Part shown: positions 42,241 to 50,712 of the stretch, in pieces
Position numbering within the stretch: position 1 is the first letter of the stretch
Layout of the letters: each line of letters opens with the position of its first letter
Assembly (NCBI RefSeq): GCF_020026305.1
Contig: NZ_CP075691.1
Coordinates: forward strand, 6,696,001-6,760,000
Origin: Streptomyces sp. 135
GTDB taxonomy: Bacteria; Actinomycetota; Actinomycetes; Streptomycetales; Streptomycetaceae
Reading direction: 5' to 3'
DNA: 64,000 nucleotides
The notes under the pieces: model-generated
The model's input: the letters and a program-made list of their open reading frames with translations, nothing else
Database searches by the model: none
Told to the model about the DNA's origin: nothing
Program-made: the position numbers and the translations under genes

Positions 42241-43166
42241 TATGGGGCGCTGTCCGGTCCGGGGCGCGTTGCTCGGCGGCGTACCACCCGCAGCCACAGC
42301 AGGAGCAGCAGCGCGGCGACCGCCGCGAACGGCAGGGCCGCGGCCAGCGCGACGGCGATCCAGCGCAGCCCCGTCACGAACGCGTCCCAGCCGCCCGCGA
42401 GCGCGTCACCGAACGTCGGGTCGTCGTCCCCGCCGCCGCCCTCCCGTGCGCCCTCCGTGAGGGACAGGGTGATCGTCGCCATGCTCGTGCGGTCCTTCAG
42501 CGAGGCCCGCTGCGCGAGCAGCGACTCCAGGTCGGCCTGACGGGTGCTCAACTCCCCTTCCAGGGTGACCACATCACTCAGCTTCGTCGCCTTGTCCATC
42601 AGCTCCCGTACGCGCGCCACGCTCGCCCGCTGGGACTTGACGCGGCTCTCGACGTCGACGACCCGGTCGGTGACGTCCTGCGCCTTGACCTCGCGGCCGA
42701 GCAGCTTGCCGGTGCCTTCGAGGGCGTGCAGGACGTCCTCGTACGCCTCCTGCGGGACCCGCAGGACGACGCGGGAGCGCTCGCGGCCCCCGCCGTCGCG
42801 CGAGGTGCTCTCGTTCCCCACGAGGCCGCCCGCGTCCTCGGCCGCCGCCCGGGCCTCGCCCAGCGCCTTGTGGACGTCCTTGACGCGGACGGTGAGCGTG
42901 GCGGTGTGGACGACGTGCGTGCCGGTGAGCTTCGGGGGCTTTCGCCCGCCCGGCTTGCCGCCCCGCGCGCCGCCGGTGTCCTTGGCGCCCTCCGGGCCGG
43001 CCAGTCCGGCTGCCGCCGCCTTGTCGTTCCCCGCGCCACTGCTGTCGCTGTCGCCGCCCGCCGTGCAGCCGGTGAGCGCGAGCGCGCCCGCCAGCAGGAA
43101 CCCCGAGAGGGCACGGACCGCGCCGTGCCTGGTCGTGCGGTGACGAGACGTGCTGGATGTGTGCAT
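42240..43166 (-). CDS. DUF4349 lipoprotein
   Basis: 308 residues from ATG 43166. Lipoprotein signal with lipobox LTGC at about residue 34, a Gly/Lys-rich linker, then the DUF4349 body: VHTATLTVRVKDVHKALGEARA, AGGLVGNEST, RVVLRVPQEAYEDVLHALEGTGKLLGREVKAQDVTDRVVD. A long coiled coil follows (RVKSQRASVARVRELMDKATK ... ELSTRQADLESLLAQRASLKD), and a C-terminal membrane helix near 275-297 (IAVALAAALPFAAVAALLLLLW) with a basic tail. It is thus tethered at both ends outside or across the membrane. Function unknown; it is divergent from cgoX by 138 bases. Confidence 0.88.
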   Translation of the reverse strand: MHTSSTSRHRTTRHGAVRALSGFLLAGALALTGCTAGGDSDSSGAGNDKAAAAGLAGPEGAKDTGGARGGKPGGRKPPKLTGTHVVHTATLTVRVKDVHKALGEARAAAEDAGGLVGNESTSRDGGGRERSRVVLRVPQEAYEDVLHALEGTGKLLGREVKAQDVTDRVVDVESRVKSQRASVARVRELMDKATKLSDVVTLEGELSTRQADLESLLAQRASLKDRTSMATITLSLTEGAREGGGGDDDPTFGDALAGGWDAFVTGLRWIAVALAAALPFAAVAALLLLLWLRVVRRRATRPGPDSAP

Positions 43167-43304
43167 CGGCGTACCCCCGAGAGACGTGGCCAGTGATGCT
43201 CCTACGACGCCGGCGAGGCCGCGACGGTGGTTGCCGACCGGTCCCGATGCGGTCACGGTCGGGACTCGGCGATCCGAGAGAGCGCGGTCTGAGAGAGTGG
43301 GCAC

Positions 43305-44780
43305 ATGCGCGAAACGGACACACGTACGGGTGCGGGCACAGGCACCGGCCACGCCGTCGTCATCGGCGGCGGGATCGCCGGCCTCGCCGCCGCACACCGG
43401 CTCCTTGCCACCGCCCGGACGAGCCGTGTGACCGTCCTGGAGGCCTCCGACCGGCTCGGCGGCAAGTTGCACGCCGGGGAGATCGCCGGCGTCGGCGTCG
43501 ACCTCGGCGCCGAGTCGATGCTCGCCCGCCGCCCGGAGGCCGTCGCGCTCGCCCGCGAGGTCGGCCTCGACGGCCGGCTCCAGCCGCCCGCCACCGCCAC
43601 CGCCTCGATCTGGACCCGCGGCGCCCTGCGCCCCATGCCCAAGGGCCACGTCATGGGCGTGCCCGGCGACGCCTCCACCCTCGCCGGGGTCCTCTCCGAA
43701 GAGGGCCTGCGCCGCATCGAGCGGGACCGCGAGCTGCCCCCCACCGAGGTCGGCGACGACGTCGCCGTCGGTGAGTACGTCGCCGCACGCCTCGGCCGCG
43801 AGGTCGTCGACCGCCTCGTGGAGCCCCTGCTCGGCGGGGTCTACGCGGGCGACGCGTACCGCATCTCGATGCGCTCGGCCGTCCCGCAGCTCTTCGAGGC
43901 CGCCCGCACCCACGCCTCCCTCACGGAGGGCGTCCGCGACATCCAGGCGCGCGCCGCCCGGAACCAACAGACCGGCCCCGTCTTCATGGGCATCGACGGC
44001 GGCATCGGACAGCTGCCGCTCGCCGTCGCCGATTCGGTACGCGCGCGTGGCGCACGCATCCTGACCGGCACACCGGTCACCGGGCTGCACCGCACGGGGG
44101 AGCGCTGGCGCGTGGTCACCGACAGCGGCGTCCACGAGGCCGACGCCGTCGTCCTCGCCCTGCCCGCGCCCGCCGCCGCGCGGCTCCTGGCCGCCGAGTC
44201 GCCCGCCGCGGCCGCCGAGCTGCGCACCGTCGAGTACGCCTCCATGGCGCTGATCACCCTCGCGTACAAGCGCGCCGAGGCCGACCTCCCCGAAGGCAGC
44301 GGCTTCCTCGTGCCGCCCGTCGACGGGCACACCATCAAGGCGTCCACCTTCGCGAGCCGCAAGTGGGGCTGGATCGACCGGCAGGACCCCGACCTGCTGG
44401 TCCTGCGCACCTCCGTCGGGCGGTACGGCGACACGGCGGTCCTGGAGAAGGACGACGCCGACCTCGTCGACATCTCCCGCCACGACCTGCGCGAGGCCAC
44501 CGGGCTGAGCGCCACGCCCGTCGCCTCCCGCGTCACCCGCTGGGACGACGGCCTCCCGCAGTACCCCGTAGGCCACCACGCGCGCGTGGCCCGCGTCCGC
44601 GCCCACGTGGCCGCGCTGCCCGGCCTCGCGGTCTGCGGAGCGGCGTACGACGGCGTCGGCATCCCCGCGTGCGTCGCGAGCGCCAACGCTGCCGTCGACC
44701 AGCTGGCCGGTGACCTCGCCGGTGTGGAGGAGCTCACCCGCAACCCGGTGCAGAGCCTGCACGGCGGCGGAGGAGAATAG
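43305..44780 (+). CDS. hemG: Coproporphyrinogen III oxidase (HemY/CgoX type)
   Basis: FAD enzyme of 491 residues, related to protoporphyrinogen oxidase. In actinobacteria it oxidises coproporphyrinogen III to coproporphyrin III in the coproporphyrin-dependent heme route (hence the newer name cgoX or hemY). FAD motif AVVIGGGIAGLAAAHRLL, then LEASDRLGGKLHAGEI, GVDLGAESMLARRPEA, and the C-terminal VCGAAYDGVGIPACVASANAA, which binds the flavin. Length is normal. hemQ begins four bases after the stop, so the two are co-translated. Confidence 0.93.
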   Translation: MRETDTRTGAGTGTGHAVVIGGGIAGLAAAHRLLATARTSRVTVLEASDRLGGKLHAGEIAGVGVDLGAESMLARRPEAVALAREVGLDGRLQPPATATASIWTRGALRPMPKGHVMGVPGDASTLAGVLSEEGLRRIERDRELPPTEVGDDVAVGEYVAARLGREVVDRLVEPLLGGVYAGDAYRISMRSAVPQLFEAARTHASLTEGVRDIQARAARNQQTGPVFMGIDGGIGQLPLAVADSVRARGARILTGTPVTGLHRTGERWRVVTDSGVHEADAVVLALPAPAAARLLAAESPAAAAELRTVEYASMALITLAYKRAEADLPEGSGFLVPPVDGHTIKASTFASRKWGWIDRQDPDLLVLRTSVGRYGDTAVLEKDDADLVDISRHDLREATGLSATPVASRVTRWDDGLPQYPVGHHARVARVRAHVAALPGLAVCGAAYDGVGIPACVASANAAVDQLAGDLAGVEELTRNPVQSLHGGGGE

Positions 44781-44784
44781 CCCC

Positions 44785-45504
44785 ATGAGTGACGACGCCC
44801 CCGCCAAGACCCCCAACGCAGGCAAGAAGGCCAAGGACCTCAACGAGGTCATCCGCTACACCCTGTGGTCGGTCTTCAAGCTGCGTGACGTGCTTCCGGA
44901 GAACCGCGACGGCTACGCCGACGAGGTCCAGGAGCTGTTCGACCAGCTCGCCGCCAAGGACATCACCGTCCGCGGCACCTACGACGTCTCCGGCCTGCGC
45001 GCCGACGCCGACGTCATGATCTGGTGGCACGCCGAGACCGCCGACGAGCTCCAGGAGGCCTACAACCTCTTCCGCCGCACGAGGCTCGGCCGCGCCCTGG
45101 AGCCGGTCTGGTCGAACATGGCGCTGCACCGCCCCGCCGAGTTCAACAAGTCGCACATCCCGGCCTTCCTGGCCGACGAGACGCCGCGCGACTACGTCAG
45201 CGTCTACCCCTTCGTGCGCTCCTACGACTGGTACCTGCTGCCCGACGAGGACCGCCGCCGCATGCTCGCCGACCACGGCAAGATGGCCCGCGGCTACCCC
45301 GACGTGCGCGCCAACACCGTCGCCTCGTTCTCCCTCGGCGACTATGAATGGCTGCTGGCCTTCGAGGCCGACGAGCTGTACCGCATCGTCGACCTGATGC
45401 GTCACCTGCGCGCCTCCGAGGCCCGCATGCACGTACGCGAAGAGGTGCCGTTCTACACCGGCCGCCGCAAGTCCGTCGCGGAGCTGGTGGCGGGTCTCGC
45501 CTAG
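44785..45504 (+). CDS. hemQ: Coproheme decarboxylase
   Basis: Last step of the coproporphyrin route: converts iron-coproporphyrin III to heme b using hydrogen peroxide. 239 residues of the chlorite-dismutase-like family. VIRYTLWSVFKLRD, RGTYDVSGLRADADVMIWWHA, and FVRSYDWYLLPDEDRRRMLADHGKMARGYP are seen in order; the catalytic Tyr is expected in SYDWY and the proximal heme-ligand His in DHGKM. Then come FSLGDYEWLLAFEAD and EEVPFYTGRRK. Also called chdC. The ATG lies four bases after cgoX; a terminator follows 49 bases downstream. Confidence 0.95.
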   Translation: MSDDAPAKTPNAGKKAKDLNEVIRYTLWSVFKLRDVLPENRDGYADEVQELFDQLAAKDITVRGTYDVSGLRADADVMIWWHAETADELQEAYNLFRRTRLGRALEPVWSNMALHRPAEFNKSHIPAFLADETPRDYVSVYPFVRSYDWYLLPDEDRRRMLADHGKMARGYPDVRANTVASFSLGDYEWLLAFEADELYRIVDLMRHLRASEARMHVREEVPFYTGRRKSVAELVAGLA

Positions 45505-45552
45505 CCGCAACCGGTAATTCGCTTGCCGCGTCCCGCCCCGCGCGGGTTTCAT

Positions 45553-45586
45553 CGAGAGGTCGGGCCCACCAGGGTCCGGCCTCTCG
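45553..45586 (+). terminator. Hairpin after hemQ
   Basis: CGAGAGGTCGGGCCC and GGGTCCGGCCTCTCG pair (one mismatch) around a 4-base loop at 45553-45586, downstream of the cgoX-hemQ unit. Confidence 0.8.
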
Positions 45587-45708
45587 TGCGTCGATCGCAT
45601 GCTCATATGTGTCCATACGCGGACAGAAAGCCGGTGAGTGTATGCCCAGGGCCCTGCGGAACAGCTCGAAGTCAGCCCCTTCCGCATCGCTCAGGAGTCA
45701 CTCCAGCC

Positions 45709-46095
45709 ATGTCCCGCGACACATCTCGCAACAGATCCCGGCGGGCCCGCACTGAGGCGCGCGCCGAGTCCTTCCGCTGCCTGCACTGCGGCCTCGACGT
45801 ACCGATGGCCGCACCCGGCACCGACCACCGCAACCACTGCCCGACCTGCCTGTGGAGCCGTCACCTCGACGACACCCCGGGCGACCGGGCCGCTGACTGC
45901 GGCGCCCGGATGGAACCCCTCGCCATCTCCGTGCGGGGAGACGGCGAATGGGTCCTCGTCCACCGCTGCACCCACTGCGGCGTCCTGCACGCCAACCGCA
46001 CCGCGGGCGACGACAACGCCCTGCCGCTGACGCGGCTCGCGGTGCGCCCGCTCGCCCGGCCGCCGTTCCCGCTGGAGCGGCTCGGGGCGCTGTGA
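45709..46095 (+). CDS. RNHCP domain zinc-binding protein
   Basis: 128 residues. A basic N-terminus (RNRSRRARTEAR) precedes FRCLHCGLDVPMAAPGTDHR and NHCPTCLWSRHLDD, the RNHCP signature with two CxxC pairs, and then VHRCTHCGVLHANRTAGDDN with a third CxxC. It is a small zinc-ribbon protein of unknown function, possibly nucleic-acid binding because of its basic tail. ATG 45709 was chosen since conserved sequence begins soon after. It is convergent with the hydrolase gene at 46115, only 19 bases apart. Confidence 0.85.
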   Translation: MSRDTSRNRSRRARTEARAESFRCLHCGLDVPMAAPGTDHRNHCPTCLWSRHLDDTPGDRAADCGARMEPLAISVRGDGEWVLVHRCTHCGVLHANRTAGDDNALPLTRLAVRPLARPPFPLERLGAL

Positions 46096-46114
46096 CCGGC
46101 CGGGGGCGGCCGAC

Positions 46115-47716
46115 CTAGCGCTCCCTGGGCAGGACCCTAGCCCGGACACCGGACGTCGGTTCCGGCTCCTTGTGCGGCGCGCACGCGGCGTGCCGCACCG
46201 GGAGGCGGCCCTCCAGGAGGTACGCCTCCAGGTACCCGTTGACACAGCGGTTGGGGCCGCCGCCGATGCCGTGCGTGCCCGCGTCCCGCTCGGTGACGAG
46301 GACCGAACCGGACAGCCGGCGGTGCAGCTCCAGCGCGCCGCCGTACGGGGTCGCCGCGTCGCGCTCGGCGGCCAGGATCAGCGTCGGGGCCAGCGTGCCC
46401 TTCGCCGCTCCCACGTCGACCGGGCGCTGCCGGGGCGCGGACCAGTAGGCGCACGGCAGGTTCATCCAGGCGTTGTCCCACGTCTCGAAGGGCGCGATAC
46501 GGGCCAGGGCGGTGTTGTCGCGGTCCCAGGTGGCGAAGTCCGTCGGCCACGGCGCGTCGTTGCACTCGACGGCCGTGTAGACGGCGTTGCCGTTCTCCTC
46601 CTCGACCGCCGCCCGTGGCTCGGGCGCGGCCTGCTGGATCAGCGGCCTGGCGTCGCCCTTCAGATACGCGGAGAGCGCCTTGGCGCGGGAGGGCCAGTAG
46701 TCGTCGTAGTACCCGGCCGTGAGGTAGGCGGCCTGGAGCTGGCCGGGGCCGACCTTGCCGCCGGCGGGCTTGCGGGCCAGCTCGGCGCGCACCTTCTCGT
46801 AGTTGCGGAGCACCTCATCGGGCGTCTTGCCCAGGTGGTACGTCCTGTCGTGCTTGGCGACCCAGGCGCGGAAGTCAGCCCAGCGCCGTTCGAAGGCCGC
46901 CGACTGGTCGAGGTTGTTGCGGTACCAGATCTGCGAGGGGGCGGGGTTGACCGCCGAGTCGAAGACCATGCGGCGCACGTGCGCCGGGAAGAGCGTCGCG
47001 TACACCGCCCCGAAGTAGGTGCCGTACGACGCCCCCATGAACGTCAGCTTCCGCTGGCCGAGCGCGGCCCGCAGCACATCGAGGTCGCGCGCGTTGTTCA
47101 GCGTCGTGTAGTGCCGCAGCCCCGGATTGCGGGCGGCGCACCCGCGCGCGTACGCCTTCGCCTGGGCGATGCGCTCACGCTTGAACGACGGGTCGGGGTA
47201 GCTCTGCGACTGCGTGGGCGCCTTGGTGAACTCCTTCGGGTCCTGGCAGGACAGCGGCGCCGAGCGGCCGACACCGCGCGGCGCGTACCCGACGAAGTCG
47301 TACGCCGCCGCGAGCCGCTTCCACTCGGGCATGAGGCCCATCAGCGGGAAGTACATGCCGGAGGCGCCGGGGCCGCCCGGGTTGAAGACGAGGGCGCCCT
47401 GCCGCGCGAGGGGCCGCTTCGCCGACGTGCCCGTCGCCTTGGCGCGGCTGACGGTCAGTCTGATCTGCGGGCCGTACGGACGGGCGTAGTCCAGCGGTAC
47501 GGAGACCGTGCCGCAGCGGAGGAACGAGGGCAGGTCCTCGGCCTTGGCGCAGGCGCGCCAGCGGATACCGGCGGCCTCGGCGCGCTGCGCGGCGACGGCG
47601 GTGCCACGGGTCTCGGGGGCGGGCGGGGCGGCGCCCGCGCTTCCCGCGGGAGCGGCGACGAGGGCCGTCAGGACCAGGGATCCGGCGGTTCCATAGCGGG
47701 CGGCTGCTGCTCTCAT
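46115..47716 (-). CDS. Secreted alpha/beta hydrolase, tripeptidyl aminopeptidase (TAP) family
   Basis: 533 residues from ATG 47716. Signal peptide (MRAAAARYGTAGSLVLTALVAAPAGSAGAAP). The hydrolase core has ALVFNPGGPGASGM (oxyanion hole), the nucleophile elbow TFMGASYGTYFGAVYA, and LAAERDAATPYGGALEL with the acid. The His is in DAGTHGIGGGPN, and two Cys near CVNGYLEAYL are typical of the TAP-like C-terminal domain. It removes peptides from the N-terminus of extracellular proteins, as in S. lividans Tap/SlpD-type proteases. It is probably an independent gene downstream of the MNIO cluster. Confidence 0.9.
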   Translation of the reverse strand: MRAAAARYGTAGSLVLTALVAAPAGSAGAAPPAPETRGTAVAAQRAEAAGIRWRACAKAEDLPSFLRCGTVSVPLDYARPYGPQIRLTVSRAKATGTSAKRPLARQGALVFNPGGPGASGMYFPLMGLMPEWKRLAAAYDFVGYAPRGVGRSAPLSCQDPKEFTKAPTQSQSYPDPSFKRERIAQAKAYARGCAARNPGLRHYTTLNNARDLDVLRAALGQRKLTFMGASYGTYFGAVYATLFPAHVRRMVFDSAVNPAPSQIWYRNNLDQSAAFERRWADFRAWVAKHDRTYHLGKTPDEVLRNYEKVRAELARKPAGGKVGPGQLQAAYLTAGYYDDYWPSRAKALSAYLKGDARPLIQQAAPEPRAAVEEENGNAVYTAVECNDAPWPTDFATWDRDNTALARIAPFETWDNAWMNLPCAYWSAPRQRPVDVGAAKGTLAPTLILAAERDAATPYGGALELHRRLSGSVLVTERDAGTHGIGGGPNRCVNGYLEAYLLEGRLPVRHAACAPHKEPEPTSGVRARVLPRER

Positions 47717-47867
47717 CGCGCTTCTCCACCTCTTCTGTCCGGCCGGGCGCTCCAGTTGATGCGCTCCGGATGACGTCCGAACCTCAGGACGTTCGAACAA
47801 AAGGGATGATTCGTGTGATTATCGACGAAGTAAAGCACCGACCGCCGGTGTCGGACCCGGCGTCGCA

Positions 47868-48641
47868 TCAATGCCCCCCGTGCGCGGCTCCCGGGCCGCG
47901 ACGGGTGGAGAGGGCCGCCCGCAGGCCAGGATCGGCGACGGCACCGACCCCGCGCACGGCCACCGCGGTGAGGTGGTCGTCGCGGGTGGACAGCGCGCCC
48001 AGCAGTCGCCGGCCCGCGGGGGAGGCCCAGCGCGGGTACGGATGGACCTCCACGCGTGCGATCACCAGGCAGCCCACGCACAGCAGCAGCGGAAGACCGA
48101 ACCAGACGGCCACCGGCACCTGCCCCGCGCCCCCGCGCGTCTGACCCGGCATCAGTACCGCCGCGGCGCCGAGCGCCAGCACCACCACCGTCGCGGCCCG
48201 CACCTGGCGCACGGCGGCCGCGACACCCGAGGCGACGCCGTCCGGCACGGCGAGACCCGCGCCGACCAGCCGGTCCGCGAGCGCCCGTACGGCATCGGCG
48301 GTGGCCGCGCCCCGGCGTATCGGGGCTATCCGGGCCTGGCCCGCCGGGCCGATCGCGCCGAGCACGGAACGCTCCATCGCGTCGCGGCCCACCGGATCGA
48401 CCACGGTCGCCCAGCCGGTGTGCGCGATGAGCAGCCGCCGTGTCCGCGCCATCGCCACGAGCGTCACGTCGACGACGCGGGCGGGGCCGCCGGCGAGGAA
48501 CGCGGCCTCGTACAGGGTGAGTTCGTACCCGGAAGGCGCGCCCGCCTCCTGGTCGGCGGCGCGGCTCGCGGTCAGACAGAGCCGGCCGCAGGCAAGGCCG
48601 GTCACGGCAGAGGCGAGGAGAAGCAAGGGGACCCAGAACAT
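47868..48641 (-). CDS. TIGR04222-type membrane protein without Cys tail
   Basis: 257 residues. An N-terminal membrane helix (FWVPLLLLASAVTGLACGRL) is followed by the conserved block YELTLYEAAFLAGGPARVVDVTLVAMARTRRLLI. Two further helices (TVVVLALGAAAVLM and PVAVWFGLPLLLCVGCLVIA) and a cytoplasmic end (AGRRLLGALSTRDDHLTAVA) follow. It is a paralogue of the protein at 49611-50708, sharing AAFLSGGPARVADAV and the TM layout, but it ends in a short GPGAAHGGH tail instead of the Cys/Gly-rich extension. It closes the minus-strand cluster of DUF4142, MNIO and TIGR04222 genes. Confidence 0.8.
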   Translation of the reverse strand: MFWVPLLLLASAVTGLACGRLCLTASRAADQEAGAPSGYELTLYEAAFLAGGPARVVDVTLVAMARTRRLLIAHTGWATVVDPVGRDAMERSVLGAIGPAGQARIAPIRRGAATADAVRALADRLVGAGLAVPDGVASGVAAAVRQVRAATVVVLALGAAAVLMPGQTRGGAGQVPVAVWFGLPLLLCVGCLVIARVEVHPYPRWASPAGRRLLGALSTRDDHLTAVAVRGVGAVADPGLRAALSTRRGPGAAHGGH

Positions 48642-48680
48642 GGCGGTTTTCTATGCGAAGGCGCCCCCGCGCGCCACAGC

Positions 48681-49490
48681 CTATTCGCCATGCGGACGCG
48701 GGGTGACGGGTGGGTAACGTTCCGCTTGAGCCCCGGGGTCCGGCGCGTCCGGCTTCGGGCGGGACGCGGCGGGCGGCAGCGGGAAGGCAGGGGACGGGGT
48801 GACCGGCGCAGCCGGGGCCGGTGACGCGGTCGGGCCGGGCGGCGCGGGGGAGCGGGTCAGGGGTGGCGGGCCCGTGGTCGCGGCGTCCCGCGCGAGGCCC
48901 TCGAAGTCGACGAGGCCGGTCTCCTCAAGGACCGTGATGTGGTCGAGGACGGTGGTGTTCGCGTCATCGGCCAGGGCGCGCACCAGCGAGTTGCGGGTGT
49001 TCGCCCGGACCTCCGCCACCACGGAGAAGACCTTGCCGTGCGCGCGGCGCAGGATGTTCGCGAACTTCTCGTCGTACGTCTCGCCGCGCGCACGGCTCAG
49101 CTCCGTGAGCCACCGGCGCTGCCGGGAGTCCGGCTGGCTCGGCAGTTCGAGGCCGAGCCGGGCCGCGACCTCGCGTACGCGGGCGTCGAGGAAGGTGTGG
49201 CCCTCGACGAGGTGCTCGCCCGCGGTCCGCACCGCCTTGGTGGTGCCGCGCTCCTCGGCCTGCTGCCCGGCGGGCAGCTCCCACAGGCCCGCGAGGCGCA
49301 CCATCGCGATGAAGTCCCGGTCCAGGGCGGACAGCGGCCCGAAGTCGGTCGGCACTGTCTCGGCGTTCAGTCTGTCGAGGCCGGTTCCGGAGCGGTCCGC
49401 GTAGGACCAGAGCGGGAAGAGCAGCGCGGCCAGGGTCGCGACGAGTCCCGCGACGATGAGGCCGGTTCCGTTGATGGCGGGGAATCGCAT
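48681..49490 (-). CDS. DUF4142 exported protein, Pro-rich tail
   Basis: 269 residues from ATG 49490. The signal-anchor INGTGLIVAGLVATLAALLF is followed by the DUF4142 helical domain: LSALDRDFIAMVRLAGLWELPAG, AVRTAGEHLVEGHTFLDARVREVAARLGL, FANILRRAHGKVFSVVAEVRANTRNSLVRALADDANTTVLDHI. These two His-containing helices resemble ferritin-like bundles. A Pro/Ala/Ser-rich tail of about 60 residues follows. It is a close paralogue of the protein at 52130-52897; the two flank the TIGR04222/MNIO pair, which suggests they belong to the same system outside the membrane. Confidence 0.85.
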   Translation of the reverse strand: MRFPAINGTGLIVAGLVATLAALLFPLWSYADRSGTGLDRLNAETVPTDFGPLSALDRDFIAMVRLAGLWELPAGQQAEERGTTKAVRTAGEHLVEGHTFLDARVREVAARLGLELPSQPDSRQRRWLTELSRARGETYDEKFANILRRAHGKVFSVVAEVRANTRNSLVRALADDANTTVLDHITVLEETGLVDFEGLARDAATTGPPPLTRSPAPPGPTASPAPAAPVTPSPAFPLPPAASRPKPDAPDPGAQAERYPPVTPRPHGE

Positions 49491-49610
49491 GGTGCCTCCA
49501 GTTGCGGCACCGCACGTTGGTGCGCCTCGGGCACGGGAGGATGCGTTACGGCGTGCGGTACGCCAACTGCCGTATGCCTGAGGCGGGTTGCTCTCCGGGG
49601 TGTACGCCCG

Positions 49611-50708
49611 TCAGGAGGAGGACGAGCTGCCGCAACTGGACCCGCCGCCGGAGCCGGAGGAGCCGCTGGAACAGGAGGACCCGCCGGAGGAGCCGCTTGA
49701 GCAGGAGGAGCCGCTGGAACAGGAGGACCCGCCCCCGCCGCCGGAGCACGCCGACCCGCCCCCGCCGCCCGAACACGCCGAGCCGCCGCCTCCACCGCCC
49801 CCGGAGCCCGAGCACACGAAGCCGCCGCCCCCGCCGCCCGAGGAGCACCAGACCACCGCTGCCGCACCCCACAGATGCGGGCCCGGGAGCAGGGCGGGTT
49901 GCGCCCCCGCGGCGGACCGCCCGCGACCGCGTCCGAGCCGCGCGGCGGCGACCAGCTGCGCCCGCAGATCGGGGTGGGCGGCGGCCAGACCCCGGGTCGC
50001 CACGAGGTGCGCCGCCCCCGTGAGATGGCCGGCCGAGGCGACGTACGCGGCGAGGGCACGGCGTCCGGCACCGGTGAGCTGCTTCTCGCATACCGCCGAG
50101 CAGATCAGCGTCACGGCGAAGTTGAGGACGAGCACGGGCACCAGGGCGAGGATGCCGTCCATCGTGCGGTCGGCGCCCCCGAACTCGTCGGCCCCGCCCG
50201 CGTACTGCGCCACCGTCAGCATCGCCGCCACCAGGAACCCGAGGAAGCCCACGAAGAGCTGCGTCAGGGCCCAGCGCAGGCCGGTGCGGCGCGGCCCCGG
50301 CCGCATGACGAGGCCGCGCGCCGCGAGCGCGTCGCCCGTCTCCTGCACCGGACGGCTGCGCAGCACGGCCGCCCGCAGCCAGTGCAGCGAGCCGTGCGGA
50401 GCCGCCGCATGGGCGTCGACGACCGCCTGCTCGACGGCGTTCCTGGCGGTGGGCCGCGGCATGCCGACGACGCCGGGCCCGGCCACCACCAGGCGGCCGT
50501 CCTCGTGCAGACCCGCGATCACCGCGTCGGCGACCCGCGCGGGACCGCCCGAGAGGAACGCGGCCTCCGCCGTGCCGCGGACGAAGGCGACCTCGTCGTC
50601 GTGGCCGCCGGCCGGGACCTGGGCGCTGCCGGCCGCCACGACGGCCCTGATCAGCGCGGCGCAGGAGAGCGCGACGGCGATCGTGTAGATGATGCCCGCG
50701 ATGCTCAT
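49611..50708 (-). CDS. TIGR04222 membrane protein with Cys/Gly/Ser-rich tail, putative MNIO substrate
   Basis: 365 residues from ATG 50708, four bases after the MNIO stop, so the two are translationally coupled. Helices at about 5-27, 146-170 and 184-206; the conserved block AAFLSGGPARVADAVIAGLHEDGRLVVAG lies at about 49-77. From residue 288 the protein ends in 78 residues made only of Gly, Ser and Cys plus a few Ala, Phe and Val, with eight Cys at 288, 299, 312, 321, 330, 336, 346 and 359 in a repeating Ser-x-Cys-Ser context. DUF692/MNIO enzymes are known to modify Cys-containing peptides, so this tail is the obvious candidate substrate. Function of the modified product is unknown; metal binding is a natural guess. 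Confidence 0.85.
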   Translation of the reverse strand: MSIAGIIYTIAVALSCAALIRAVVAAGSAQVPAGGHDDEVAFVRGTAEAAFLSGGPARVADAVIAGLHEDGRLVVAGPGVVGMPRPTARNAVEQAVVDAHAAAPHGSLHWLRAAVLRSRPVQETGDALAARGLVMRPGPRRTGLRWALTQLFVGFLGFLVAAMLTVAQYAGGADEFGGADRTMDGILALVPVLVLNFAVTLICSAVCEKQLTGAGRRALAAYVASAGHLTGAAHLVATRGLAAAHPDLRAQLVAAARLGRGRGRSAAGAQPALLPGPHLWGAAAVVWCSSGGGGGGFVCSGSGGGGGGGSACSGGGGGSACSGGGGGSSCSSGSSCSSGSSGGSSCSSGSSGSGGGSSCGSSSSS

Positions 50709-50712
50709 GGCG